A stretch of DNA of 64,000 nt, taken from the NCBI GenBank assembly GCA_934254825.1, contig CAKQMB010000012.1, positions 1 through 64,000 on the forward strand, read 5' to 3'. Numbering within the stretch: position 1 is the stretch's first letter; every line of letters begins with the position of its first letter. A program made the position numbers and the translations under genes. This document shows positions 27,987-36,647 of this stretch, piece by piece. The stretch is from an uncultured Clostridia bacterium. GTDB taxonomy: Bacteria > Bacillota > Clostridia > Christensenellales > Borkfalkiaceae. The notes beneath the pieces are model-generated. The model was not told the origin of the DNA and did no database searches. It saw only the letters and a program-made list of their open reading frames with translations.

Positions 27987-28466
27987 ATGAGTAAAATTTT
28001 AGTTGCCTATTTTTCGGCAAGCGGAGTAACGGCAAAGGTTGCGAAAAAGCTTGCGAGCGCGGCGAATGCCGACGTTTACGAAATCAGACCGAAAGTTCCG
28101 TATACGGACGCCGACCTTGATTGGACCGATAAAACGAGTCGCAGTACGATTGAAATGAAAGACGCGTCTTCTCGCCCCGAAATCGCGGATCACGACGCCG
28201 ACATAAGCGGTCATGACGTTATTTTCGTGGGATTTCCGATATGGTGGTATGTTGCGCCTACCATAATAAACACCTTTTTGGAAAGCTATGATTTTTCCGG
28301 TAAAACGGTAATTCCTTTTGCGACAAGCGGTGGCAGCGGAATGGGAAAAACCGACGCCGTTCTTCACAAACTTTGCCCCTCGTCCGTTAATTGGAAAGCC
28401 GGAAAGCTTTTAAATCGCGCGACCGAAGCCGATATGAAAGCCTGGATAAACGAACTCGGACTTTAA
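27987..28466 (+). CDS. Flavodoxin
   Basis: A 159-residue flavodoxin of the Flavodoxin_4 type, carrying FMN for low-potential electron transfer. The N-terminal MSKILVAYFSASGVTAKVA holds the phosphate-binding loop, and FVGFPIWWYVAPTIINTFL and PFATSGGSGMG the isoalloxazine-binding loops. GGAGG lies 8-9 bases before the ATG at 27987; the frame opens 15 bases earlier without a site. It is monocistronic and followed by a terminator at 28559. It has no evident link to the HsdR remnant upstream. Confidence 0.93.
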   Translation: MSKILVAYFSASGVTAKVAKKLASAANADVYEIRPKVPYTDADLDWTDKTSRSTIEMKDASSRPEIADHDADISGHDVIFVGFPIWWYVAPTIINTFLESYDFSGKTVIPFATSGGSGMGKTDAVLHKLCPSSVNWKAGKLLNRATEADMKAWINELGL

Positions 28467-28558
28467 AATCTCGTAGCGAGGGCATGAAATCGAATAAAAA
28501 AACGAAAGAACCGATCGTTTGTGGAAGCGGTCGGGCGGATAACAGTTAAAAAAGAACT

Positions 28559-28589
28559 AAAAGGAAGGCTGAAAAGTCTTCCTTTTTTT
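28559..28589 (+). terminator. Terminator after flavodoxin
   Basis: AAAAGGAAG (28559-28567) pairs with CTTCCTTTT (28578-28586), followed by a T run. Confidence 0.82.
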
Positions 28590-28755
28590 GTGTTCGTTTT
28601 TGAGTTTGTTTTTGCGCTCGGTTTTTAGGTCGCTTTATTTTCGGTCGAAACAAAAGTCGATATTATATGTCGATATATAAGTGTATATAAATCGACATTG
28701 TGTCGTTATTATTATAGAGAAAGGCGAAAAAATTATAGTTAAATATTTTTCGGGG

Positions 28756-28764
28756 TGATATAAT
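28756..28764 (+). promoter_or_regulatory. Extended -10 promoter of the GH78-esterase operon
   Basis: TGATATAAT, a TGN-extended perfect -10 box, lies about 60 bases before the ATG at 28825. The -35 region is weak. Confidence 0.5.
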
Positions 28765-28824
28765 TTCGGTATCTGCGGACAGGCGCGAAAAATACAAACG
28801 CCTGCCGATAAACGGAGAACGGAG

Positions 28825-30471
28825 ATGTCTGAAATAAAAGAAATAACCGAATTTTTGCCGCCGATAAGGGTGGTTGCCGCGGAAAATGCGGATAATCCCG
28901 AAAGACTGATCGGGAACGTCGAAAGACAGGTTCCTCTTTGCGGGACGGAGTTTGCGACGGTTCGTCCGAACGGGTATATTCTTCTCGATTACGGCTCGGA
29001 AATTTCGGGCGGGGCGAGAATTCTTACGCAGATAGTCAGATCGGATAAATATTCGGCAAAAATACGGGTGCGTTTCGGCGAAAGCGCGACGGAGGCTATG
29101 AGCGAACTCGGCGAAAAGAACAGCGGAAATCATCATTCCACGCGCGATTTCGTGTTAAACGTTCAGAACCTTTCGGAAGTGCGTTTCGGCTCGACGGGGT
29201 TCAGATTTATAAGAATAGACAATCTCGATAACTCCGATATCGGTTTTTTATCGGTGCAGGCGGCGTTTACGCATAGCCCGCTTGCGGCTACGGGAAGTTT
29301 TTCGAGCGACGACGAAATTCTCGATAAAATCTGGGAAATATCGGACAGAACCGTTTTTCTCAATATGCAAAACGGGGTTTTGTGGGACGGAGTGAAGCGG
29401 GATCGGCTCGTGTGGGCGGGCGACCTTTATGTCGAAATTCTTTCCTGTTTATATATTTACGGCGACGCGGAAAGCGTGAGAAATTCTATCGATATGTGCC
29501 TTGAAAACGTTAAAAAAACTGGTTGGGCAAACAACATACCTTCCTACTCGCTTTGGCTCGCGCTCGATATAGATTTGTATTATATGTATACGGGCGACGT
29601 AAATTATCCGAAAAAATGTATGCCGTTTATCGACGATCTTTTAAATCGGCTCGACGTTTGCGTGGACGAGAACGGGAAATTCGATCCCTGCCGTTACAGC
29701 GGAAGCAAGACCAACCGACCGTATTTTATAGACTGGCCGACGGAGGGCGGAGAAGACAATATTTACGCCGTTGAGGCGATTTTGAGATATACTCTCGGAA
29801 AAATCGCGAAGATGAAAGCCGATTCGGGCGAAAGCCCGGAAAAAGCCGAAGAAATTCTCGGGAGGGCAAAAAAGAGACCTGCGAAACTCACCGATAAAAA
29901 ATCGCTTAACGCGTTGCAGATGCTGTTCGGCGGGGTGAAAAACGAGGCGTTTGCCGAAAGTCTTTTAAAAGGCGGCGCGGAAGGAATTTCCACGTTTATG
30001 GCATACTTTATTTTTTCGGCAATGTTCGAGGCGGGATATAAAAAGGAGTCGTCGGAGATTTTAAAAGAATATTTTTCGGCGATGATAAACCTTGGCGCGA
30101 CGACGTTTTTCGAAGATTTCGATATTTTATGGAAAAGCGAATGTTTTCCTCTCGACAGCTTGGGCGAAGCGGGGAAAAAAGATTTACACGGCGACAAGGG
30201 CAAACATTGCTACGTCGGTTTCAGACATAGTTTATGTCACGGCTGGGCAAGCGGAGCCGTTCCGTTTATCGTCGAAAAAATCGCGGGCGTAAAAAATCTC
30301 GGCGAGGGGTTCGGAAAAATTTCGGTAAAACCCGAGCTTGCGGGCTTGAACAGAATAAATATGTCGGTCGCAACGCCGCTCGGAGCATTGAAAATAAAAG
30401 CCGAGAACGCGGGCGGAAAGGTCAAAACGATTATCGAAGCTTCGAAAAAAACAAAAATCATAAACGGGTAA
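28825..30471 (+). CDS. GH78-like alpha-L-rhamnosidase, cytoplasmic
   Basis: A 548-residue enzyme without a signal peptide. The N-terminal 150 residues form a beta-sandwich with LDYGSEISGGARI and VRFGESATEA. An (alpha/alpha)6 barrel follows, with WDGVKRDRLVWAGD near 187-200, the GH78 signature region that carries catalytic acids, GATTFFEDF near 425, and the C-terminal beta domain starting after SLCHGWASG. Length is at the short end for GH78. A paralogue with the same plan lies at 53137. Cytoplasmic location implies that it acts on imported oligosaccharides. The esterase gene starts five bases downstream. Related families share this fold, so activity on rhamnose is likely but not certain. Confidence 0.8.
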   Translation: MSEIKEITEFLPPIRVVAAENADNPERLIGNVERQVPLCGTEFATVRPNGYILLDYGSEISGGARILTQIVRSDKYSAKIRVRFGESATEAMSELGEKNSGNHHSTRDFVLNVQNLSEVRFGSTGFRFIRIDNLDNSDIGFLSVQAAFTHSPLAATGSFSSDDEILDKIWEISDRTVFLNMQNGVLWDGVKRDRLVWAGDLYVEILSCLYIYGDAESVRNSIDMCLENVKKTGWANNIPSYSLWLALDIDLYYMYTGDVNYPKKCMPFIDDLLNRLDVCVDENGKFDPCRYSGSKTNRPYFIDWPTEGGEDNIYAVEAILRYTLGKIAKMKADSGESPEKAEEILGRAKKRPAKLTDKKSLNALQMLFGGVKNEAFAESLLKGGAEGISTFMAYFIFSAMFEAGYKKESSEILKEYFSAMINLGATTFFEDFDILWKSECFPLDSLGEAGKKDLHGDKGKHCYVGFRHSLCHGWASGAVPFIVEKIAGVKNLGEGFGKISVKPELAGLNRINMSVATPLGALKIKAENAGGKVKTIIEASKKTKIING

Positions 30472-30475
30472 TACA

Positions 30476-31519
30476 ATGATAAACGGCGATTTGTGTCACG
30501 AATTATTATTAAAAAATATCACGCCGAAGCTGAGCTTCGACGAAAAAAAAGACGACGAAACAAGGCGAAAAGAGATAAGAGAGAAATTTATCTCGCTCAC
30601 GGGTCTGGATAAGATTGCCGAAAATGCGACCGATCCAAACTTCGAGGTTATTTTTAAAGAAGACAAGGGGAATTATTTTCTCACTCGTTTCGAGTTTTCG
30701 AGCGAGGTCGGCGAAAGGGTTCCGTGTTATCTTTTAACGCCCAAAACGAAGGGGAACGGCACTAAAACAAAGAAATTTCCCGTTGCGATAACTTTGCAGG
30801 GACATGTGAGCGGGTTTCACAACTCTGTCGGCGTTGCGAAATATCCCGCCGATTTCGACGGCGGACTCGAAAGGCGTTCTATGGCGTTGCAAGCCGTGGA
30901 AAACGGATATGTCGCGCTTGCGATCGAGCAGAGAGGCATGGGCGAAAGAAAACCGACCTTGAAAAAACGCGGAGCCGACGTAAATTGCAGGTTTGCGTCC
31001 TTCGTTGCGATTTCCATGGGCAGAACGCTTATAGGCGAGAGGGTCTGGGACGTTTCGAAAGCCATAGATATGCTTTCGAATTTTCCCGAGTGCGATACCG
31101 ATAAGATCATAATAACCGGCAATTCGGGCGGCGGAACGACTTCGTATTATGCGGCGTGCTTTGACGAGAGAATAAAAATCTGCGCGCCGTCCTGCGCGTT
31201 CTGTCCTTATAAAAGTTCGGTGCTCGACATTCTTCACTGCGAGTGCAATCAGATTCCGCAAGCGATAAATTACTTCGAAATGCAGGATCTTTCCGAGCTT
31301 ATCTGTCCGAGAGAGCTTATTATAATCGCGGGCGAAAAGGATGATATCTTCCCGATCGAAGGCGTTAAAGAGGGGTATAAAACCGTTGAGAAGATTTACG
31401 GGCATTATAACGCAGGAAGTAATTGCAGACTTAAAATAACGCCGAAGGAACATTGGTGGTGTACCGATATCGTGTGGAATGCGATCGGCGAAGCGGTCAA
31501 AAAGCTTTGGTTTAAATAA
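30476..31519 (+). CDS. Alpha/beta hydrolase, acetylxylan-esterase-like
   Basis: A 347-residue cytoplasmic protein with the alpha/beta-hydrolase fold. The nucleophile elbow is GNSGGGTTS (Ser217), an oxyanion-type QGHVSGF lies near 106, an acid region IIAGEKDD near 285, and the His near 325 in PKEHWW. The fused N-terminal helix region resembles the Abhydrolase_7/acetylxylan esterase group. It follows the GH78-like gene after five bases, so it probably deacetylates the same imported oligosaccharide. Convergent to an AraC gene, with a hairpin between them. Confidence 0.82.
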   Translation: MINGDLCHELLLKNITPKLSFDEKKDDETRRKEIREKFISLTGLDKIAENATDPNFEVIFKEDKGNYFLTRFEFSSEVGERVPCYLLTPKTKGNGTKTKKFPVAITLQGHVSGFHNSVGVAKYPADFDGGLERRSMALQAVENGYVALAIEQRGMGERKPTLKKRGADVNCRFASFVAISMGRTLIGERVWDVSKAIDMLSNFPECDTDKIIITGNSGGGTTSYYAACFDERIKICAPSCAFCPYKSSVLDILHCECNQIPQAINYFEMQDLSELICPRELIIIAGEKDDIFPIEGVKEGYKTVEKIYGHYNAGSNCRLKITPKEHWWCTDIVWNAIGEAVKKLWFK

Positions 31520-31522
31520 AAA

Positions 31523-31549
31523 CGCGCCGATAATCGACTTATAGGCGCG
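31523..31549. terminator. Hairpin between convergent genes, built on the dispersed motif
   Basis: CGCGCC (31523-31528) pairs with GGCGCG (31544-31549). The loop is the dispersed motif GATAATCGACTTATA. It sits between the convergent esterase and AraC genes. Confidence 0.55.
31532..31542 (+). repeat. Dispersed motif AATCGACTTAT, exact copy
   Basis: Plus-strand exact copy forming the loop of the hairpin at 31523-31549. The copy at 52819 has the same GCGCCG...GGCG flanks. Confidence 0.6.
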
Positions 31550-31559
31550 CATCTACGAT

Positions 31560-32387
31560 TTATTGTTTTGTTTTTCTGTATAACGACGGCGGCAGACCGT
31601 AACGCGTTTTGAATTCTTTGGAAAAATAAGCGAAAGAGGTGTACCCGCACATGGCGGCGATCTGAGATACGGAATAAGACGTGTTTAAAAGAAGCGACTC
31701 GGCTTTTTCCGTTCTTACGCTTTTAATATACGAGAGCGGCGAAACGTTCAGTTCGCGTTTGAAAGCTCTTTCGAGACTACGCCCCGAAAGATTGAATTTG
31801 CGGCGCAGATCGTCAAGGATGTTTATATCGGAAAAATACACGTCTATATAGTTTATGCAAGCCTGAACGGTCGAGGAATGGTCTACCGATGGGTTGTCCG
31901 AAATTTCGACGGAAGCGTTTTTTTCGACGATTTCCGTTATGCGGAAAAAAGTTGCCGAAAGCAGGGCGAGAGAATACGCGGTGTTCGGCGATGGAGAGTT
32001 CAGTTCGGTTACCGTCAAAGTTAAAAGTTCGATGATTTCCCGATACTTTAAAGGCGGGATTTCAAGCGATTTTATAGGAATTCTGTTTTTGTCAAGCACC
32101 TCGAAATCGCTTAAACGTATCACGAAATACCTAAGATTTTTTCTGGATATTTCCGTGTGTTCGGTGTTTGGGTTGATGAAATAAACGTTGTTCGGCGAAA
32201 TGTTTATCTCTGTGTCGCGGTAAGCGATCAGTCCTTCGCCTCCGACAACGAAAATCACTTCCGTAACGTTTTTATGCGAATGAACGAGAGACGGCTCGTT
32301 TTCGAATTCCGTGTAAGAAACGGCTTTTATTCTATTGTTGAATATCTGCTTCGAGTAGTCCTCGGGCAACGTAAACTTGTAGAACAT
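31560..32387 (-). CDS. AraC-family transcriptional regulator
   Basis: A 275-residue regulator with a cupin sensor (LVHSHKNVTEVIFVVGGEG) and a C-terminal double HTH (SVSQIAAMCGYTSFAYFSKEF, ending RYGLPPSLYRKTKQ). It lies divergent from the GH2-uxaBA operon and convergent with the esterase, and probably controls one or both. The promoter at 32394-32422 places its -10 box six bases before the ATG, so the mRNA should be leaderless; no ribosome site is visible. Confidence 0.88.
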   Translation of the reverse strand: MFYKFTLPEDYSKQIFNNRIKAVSYTEFENEPSLVHSHKNVTEVIFVVGGEGLIAYRDTEINISPNNVYFINPNTEHTEISRKNLRYFVIRLSDFEVLDKNRIPIKSLEIPPLKYREIIELLTLTVTELNSPSPNTAYSLALLSATFFRITEIVEKNASVEISDNPSVDHSSTVQACINYIDVYFSDINILDDLRRKFNLSGRSLERAFKRELNVSPLSYIKSVRTEKAESLLLNTSYSVSQIAAMCGYTSFAYFSKEFKTRYGLPPSLYRKTKQ

Positions 32388-32393
32388 AAGTAA

Positions 32394-32422
32394 ATTTTAC
32401 TATAAAAACTTTTAAAAAGCAA
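32394..32422 (-). promoter_or_regulatory. Sigma-A promoter of the third AraC gene (leaderless)
   Basis: TTGCTT (32417-32422), 17-base spacer, TAAAAT (32394-32399), then exactly six bases to the ATG at 32387. This is the same geometry as at 1164-1192. Confidence 0.7.
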
Positions 32423-32443
32423 ATAAACTGTATCGGGTTGTAA

Positions 32444-35263
32444 ATGAATAATAAATTTTGCGATTTCATAAAAATCGATAAAAACTACAAATATAATCGC
32501 GGAGATTTTTCGGCGGCAAACGGCGAATGTCTCACGCCCGAAGAAAGAATAGAATTTCTCGAAGCGTATTCGGATTTTTTGGACAGAAAAAACGGTCGGA
32601 CGCCCGAAAAAGCCGTTTCGGACGAAGAAACGGAAAGACTTACGGCGGTTTCGGACTATAAAATCGAACATAAAGTAAGGAAAAGAGTTTGCTTCGACGA
32701 GATGGCGGCGGAAATGTTCGACAAACCCGAAAATTTCGCGGGTTGGCAGTTTTATCAAGAAGTTTCGGAGAAAAACGGCGAACTTACCTTTTCGGACGGA
32801 GTAATTCCGCCCGTGCCTTGCGCTAAATACGAGTTCGGATGCGAAAAGGCGACATCTTTTGCGTTTTCGTTCGTTCTGCCCGAGGAATATATCGACGAAG
32901 AAAAGAAAAACGGCAAAGTCGTTCCGCTCACGACGGATACGGGGCGGATAATCGAATTAAGGCGCGGAGTGACGGAAATTCTGAAATTGCAGATTTACCG
33001 CAACGGAGAAATTCACGCGAGAGTGGGTTTGCCCGACCCTTATCACCACAGGAATTTTAAGCTCGGAGATTACAAGGGCAACGAGCGAAACCTCATGATA
33101 ATCGACTTATACGAGGACTTTTACGAGGTAAACTTAAACGGAACGCCTGCGGGAAGGTTCGAACTTACGAATAAAGTTTCGCCCGATACCGTTTTTATTT
33201 CGGGCGGAATGCACCCCGTTTGTAAATGGAGTTTCAAGTTAGAAAGCCTTACGGCGGACGGAAAAACGATAACGAATTTCTTTGAAACGGCTAAGCCGGA
33301 AGAGGCGAAAAGGGAACGGCTCGGAAACGTTAAGCTTCCGTTTAAAATCGGCGGCGAAAAGAACAAGGATAAAATCGTCGAACTTACGAAAACTTTTGTT
33401 TACGACGGCGGAAATGCTGCTTTGAATATCGGGTCGCTCGACCCTTGCGGAAAAGTTTACATAAACGGCAAATTCGCGTTCGAAACGGATGGGTTTTTAA
33501 AAGCCGAAAAGGATATAACAGAGTTTTTGCGTACGGGCGAAAACGAGCTTAAATTGCTTGTTTATCCCCGCGCGCCCGAAATAAATTATTCCTGGCATAA
33601 AAACAAAGACCCGTATATCGCGTGGCTTGCGAGAGATATTTATATAGATTTTTACCGCGGCGCGCATATAAAAGATTTGTTCGTTAAAACGATTGCCGTT
33701 TCGGAAAATAAAGTAAAAGCGAAGATTTCTTTTAAAACCGTAAATTTCGGCAACGGATTTAAAATTAAAATTTATCTCGCTAAATCGCCTTGCGGAGAGG
33801 AAAAAGTCATTTTCGAGGGCGACGCGGCGGAAAATTTTGCAACCGAAACCGAGTTCGACGCGGATTTATGGACTTGCGAAAATCCCGCTTTATATACCGT
33901 ACGGACAGAACTTATCGAAAACGGCGAACCCGTTGACGACGAGATATGTGAAACAGGTTTCAGAATTATCGAACAAAAAAACGGGGATATTTTATTAAAC
34001 GGCAAGAAAATTTTACTAAACGGCGCGCTGTGGATGCAGTTTTTGCCGCCTTACGAAAATATAGTTTTGTCGCATATCTGCCCGACGACGAAAGAGATCG
34101 TGTGGCAGGCGGCGATGACCAAGGCTTTAAACGGCAACGTCGCCCGCTTTCATATGCTCGGCTACGGCAACAACGACCCGAGATATGCCGAAATTTGCGA
34201 TCGTCTGGGTTTGATGAATATCTGGACGACGCGGCTTATCGACTCCGCCGAAACGATCGACGTTAAAAACGGCTGGCTGGCGGGAAAATATTACGCGGAG
34301 CAGATGAAAGAGGTTATGAACTGCCCGAGCATAATAATGTGGGAGGGCAGTAACGAGTTTCATTCTTCGCGCGCCGTACTCGATAAAATGTACGACGAAT
34401 TTGTAAAAACCGTAAAAGCGGCGGACGATACGCGGCTTATCTGCCCGTGTTCGCACCTTTATTACGGCGGCGGATTGTACGGCAACAAGGGTTTTTATTA
34501 TCAGGACGACGGAAAATCCGATCAGGATTTCGAGCCTTGCGAAAGTTCGTTCGGCTGGAAGGACGAAAAGGTTGTAAGAAGTTCGCATAACTACGAAATT
34601 TTGCTCGGTTACGGCAACAGGTGGGATATTTTCAGAGAACAAGCCTGGAAATCTCAGCCAGCGCTTTTTAAAAGCAAAGACCACGCGTATATTATTTCGG
34701 AGTTTGCGATAATCGGCAGACAGGATAATCGCACGAAAGAAGCGGAACATTATCATAAAGACGACTCCTACGAACTTGCGGACGAAAAACGCGCGTTCGG
34801 CGAGGCTTACGAAAAGCTCGATTTCAAATTAAGTCAGGCGTATCAGGCGTTTTGCGCGTATAACGCCGTAAAATATATGCGTTACCTCGGCGCGGACGGA
34901 CTTATGTGGTGCAGTCTGAGCGGCGGCGCGAACGACGGAAGTTATATAAAACCGCCCGTAGATTTTTACGGCTACAAAAAGCAGGCGTTTTACGCGCTTA
35001 AAGAGGGTTTCGCGGAGACGATTTGTTTCGATAAAAAAGTCGAAGCGGTTTATGCCGGAAAATATGTTTGCAGCCCCGCGATAACGGGCGCGGAAACGGG
35101 AAAAACTTACAACGTTAAGATAGAAATAAAAAATCGATCGGGCGAGGTCGTTTGCAAGAAAACAACGACCGTTAAAGCGACGGCGTTTACTTTCGATCTC
35201 GAACCGTTCGAAGTCGATTTAGAGGACGGGTATTATTCCGTCGAATACTTGGTGGAGGCGTGA
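32444..35263 (+). CDS. GH2-family glycoside hydrolase
   Basis: A 939-residue cytoplasmic enzyme. The first 290 residues are an unusual N-terminal region with a LamG-like look (FELTNKVSPDTVFISGG). Then come the GH2 jelly-roll (near 300-400), Ig-like domain (405-510) and TIM barrel. The barrel holds IIMWEGSNEFH with the acid/base at Glu638 and YIISEFAIIG with the likely nucleophile Glu753. GH2 includes beta-galactosidases, glucuronidases, mannosidases and galacturonidases. The uxaB gene two bases downstream makes a uronic-acid-releasing activity attractive but unproven. The ribosome site is poor (GGGTTG), so the start is less certain. Confidence 0.8.
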   Translation: MNNKFCDFIKIDKNYKYNRGDFSAANGECLTPEERIEFLEAYSDFLDRKNGRTPEKAVSDEETERLTAVSDYKIEHKVRKRVCFDEMAAEMFDKPENFAGWQFYQEVSEKNGELTFSDGVIPPVPCAKYEFGCEKATSFAFSFVLPEEYIDEEKKNGKVVPLTTDTGRIIELRRGVTEILKLQIYRNGEIHARVGLPDPYHHRNFKLGDYKGNERNLMIIDLYEDFYEVNLNGTPAGRFELTNKVSPDTVFISGGMHPVCKWSFKLESLTADGKTITNFFETAKPEEAKRERLGNVKLPFKIGGEKNKDKIVELTKTFVYDGGNAALNIGSLDPCGKVYINGKFAFETDGFLKAEKDITEFLRTGENELKLLVYPRAPEINYSWHKNKDPYIAWLARDIYIDFYRGAHIKDLFVKTIAVSENKVKAKISFKTVNFGNGFKIKIYLAKSPCGEEKVIFEGDAAENFATETEFDADLWTCENPALYTVRTELIENGEPVDDEICETGFRIIEQKNGDILLNGKKILLNGALWMQFLPPYENIVLSHICPTTKEIVWQAAMTKALNGNVARFHMLGYGNNDPRYAEICDRLGLMNIWTTRLIDSAETIDVKNGWLAGKYYAEQMKEVMNCPSIIMWEGSNEFHSSRAVLDKMYDEFVKTVKAADDTRLICPCSHLYYGGGLYGNKGFYYQDDGKSDQDFEPCESSFGWKDEKVVRSSHNYEILLGYGNRWDIFREQAWKSQPALFKSKDHAYIISEFAIIGRQDNRTKEAEHYHKDDSYELADEKRAFGEAYEKLDFKLSQAYQAFCAYNAVKYMRYLGADGLMWCSLSGGANDGSYIKPPVDFYGYKKQAFYALKEGFAETICFDKKVEAVYAGKYVCSPAITGAETGKTYNVKIEIKNRSGEVVCKKTTTVKATAFTFDLEPFEVDLEDGYYSVEYLVEA
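33100..33110 (+). repeat. Dispersed motif AATCGACTTAT, exact copy inside a gene
   Basis: Plus-strand exact copy within the GH2 gene, encoding part of MIIDLYED. Confidence 0.55.
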
Positions 35264-35264
35264 T

Positions 35265-36647
35265 ATGGTAAAAGTATTGCAATTCGGCGAGGGGAACTTT
35301 TTAAGGACTTTCGCGGACGCGTATTTCGATACGCTTAATAAAGAGGGCGCGGGCGAATACGAGGTGAATATCGTTAAACCCATAACTTTCGGGAATTTGG
35401 ATAAATTCAAGGCGCAAAACAACAAATATCATATTGTTCTGCGCGGCGTTAAAGACGGAAAAGAAGTCGAGGACGTTTACAAAATCGACGTTTTAAACTC
35501 CGTTATTTCGCCTTTCGAGGAATATGAGAAATATATTTCGCTCGCAAAAGACAAGGATTTGAAAATAATAGTTTCCAACACGACGGAAGCGGGGATTTGC
35601 TTTAATCCCGAGGATGAGTTCGGCGGGTTCGAGCATATAACTTATCCCGCGAAACTTACGAAATTTTTGTTCGAGCGTTTCAACGCGGGGCTTGGCGGCG
35701 TGTACCTTATGCCCGTGGAACTTATCGACAACAACGCCGACGAGTTATACTCTTGTGTGGATAAGTATATTAAATTATGGAAACTGCCCGAGGCTTTCAG
35801 AAAATGGAACGATACCGAAAACTATTATTGCAATACCTTAGTGGATCGCATAGTTTCGGGTTATCCCAAGGACGAAGAAACCGAAGAGCATTTGTTTAAA
35901 CTAATCGGCGAAAAAGACGAACTCGTTTCTATCGGCGAGCCGTTCGGTCTTTGGGCTGTGGAAAACAAAGGCGAAATAAGCAAGTATATAAAGGACGGCA
36001 AGCACAATATCGAGGTCGTTCTGACCAACGATATTAAGTATTACAAAAAGAGAAAAGTACGCGTTTTAAACGGAAGTCATACCAATTTGGTGCCTGTCGG
36101 GTTGTGGCTCGGAAAGGTCACCGTTTACGACTGCATGACGGATAAGTGCCTCTATAAGTTCGTTAACGACGCTTTATCGGGTGAAATAATACCGTTTGTT
36201 TCCGACGATATAGCGGCTACCGCGGCTTTTGCGGACAGCGTGAAAGAGAGGTTTTTAAATCCTTATCTTAATCACCAACTTACGAGCATCGCTTTAAATT
36301 CCATATCGAAATGGAAAGCGAGAGATCTGCCGTCGTTTAAGGACTATTACGAAAAGTATGGCAAGATACCCGAGGATTTGACCAAGGGTTTCGCGTGCTT
36401 AATGGCGTTGTATAAGATTACGACGAAAGGCGAGGACGGAAAATATTACGCGAAACTTCCGAGCCGTACGATCGAAATGAAAGACGACGAGAAATATCTC
36501 GAATATTTCGCGAACGGCGGATGCGTGATTAAATTTATGCAGGACGAGAGCGTTTGGGGCGAAGATTTAACAAAATATGAAGGCTTTGCCGCGGCGGTTA
36601 AAACGATAGTGAAAAAACTCAGAAGCGGCGATACGGATATTTTATGA
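35265..36647 (+). CDS. uxaB: Tagaturonate reductase (altronate oxidoreductase)
   Basis: A 460-residue NAD-dependent enzyme of the mannitol dehydrogenase family, reducing D-tagaturonate to D-altronate in galacturonate catabolism. The N-terminal VLQFGEGNFLRTFADAYFD is the UxaB signature and contains the Rossmann glycine pattern. IVSNTTEAG lies near 103-111, and the catalytic-lysine region NDIKYYKKRKVRVLNGSH near 245-262. The GH2 stop lies two bases before the ATG, with GGAGG upstream. The stop overlaps the uxaA start (ATGA). The pair turns sugar-acid products of the glycosidases into 2-keto-3-deoxygluconate. Confidence 0.92.
   Translation: MVKVLQFGEGNFLRTFADAYFDTLNKEGAGEYEVNIVKPITFGNLDKFKAQNNKYHIVLRGVKDGKEVEDVYKIDVLNSVISPFEEYEKYISLAKDKDLKIIVSNTTEAGICFNPEDEFGGFEHITYPAKLTKFLFERFNAGLGGVYLMPVELIDNNADELYSCVDKYIKLWKLPEAFRKWNDTENYYCNTLVDRIVSGYPKDEETEEHLFKLIGEKDELVSIGEPFGLWAVENKGEISKYIKDGKHNIEVVLTNDIKYYKKRKVRVLNGSHTNLVPVGLWLGKVTVYDCMTDKCLYKFVNDALSGEIIPFVSDDIAATAAFADSVKERFLNPYLNHQLTSIALNSISKWKARDLPSFKDYYEKYGKIPEDLTKGFACLMALYKITTKGEDGKYYAKLPSRTIEMKDDEKYLEYFANGGCVIKFMQDESVWGEDLTKYEGFAAAVKTIVKKLRSGDTDIL

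Larger units (their letters stand above)
28467..28824. other. Spacer with terminator and promoter only
   Basis: This 358-base spacer holds the flavodoxin terminator near 28559 and an extended -10 box at 28756-28764. No gene or RNA was recognised. Confidence 0.6.
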
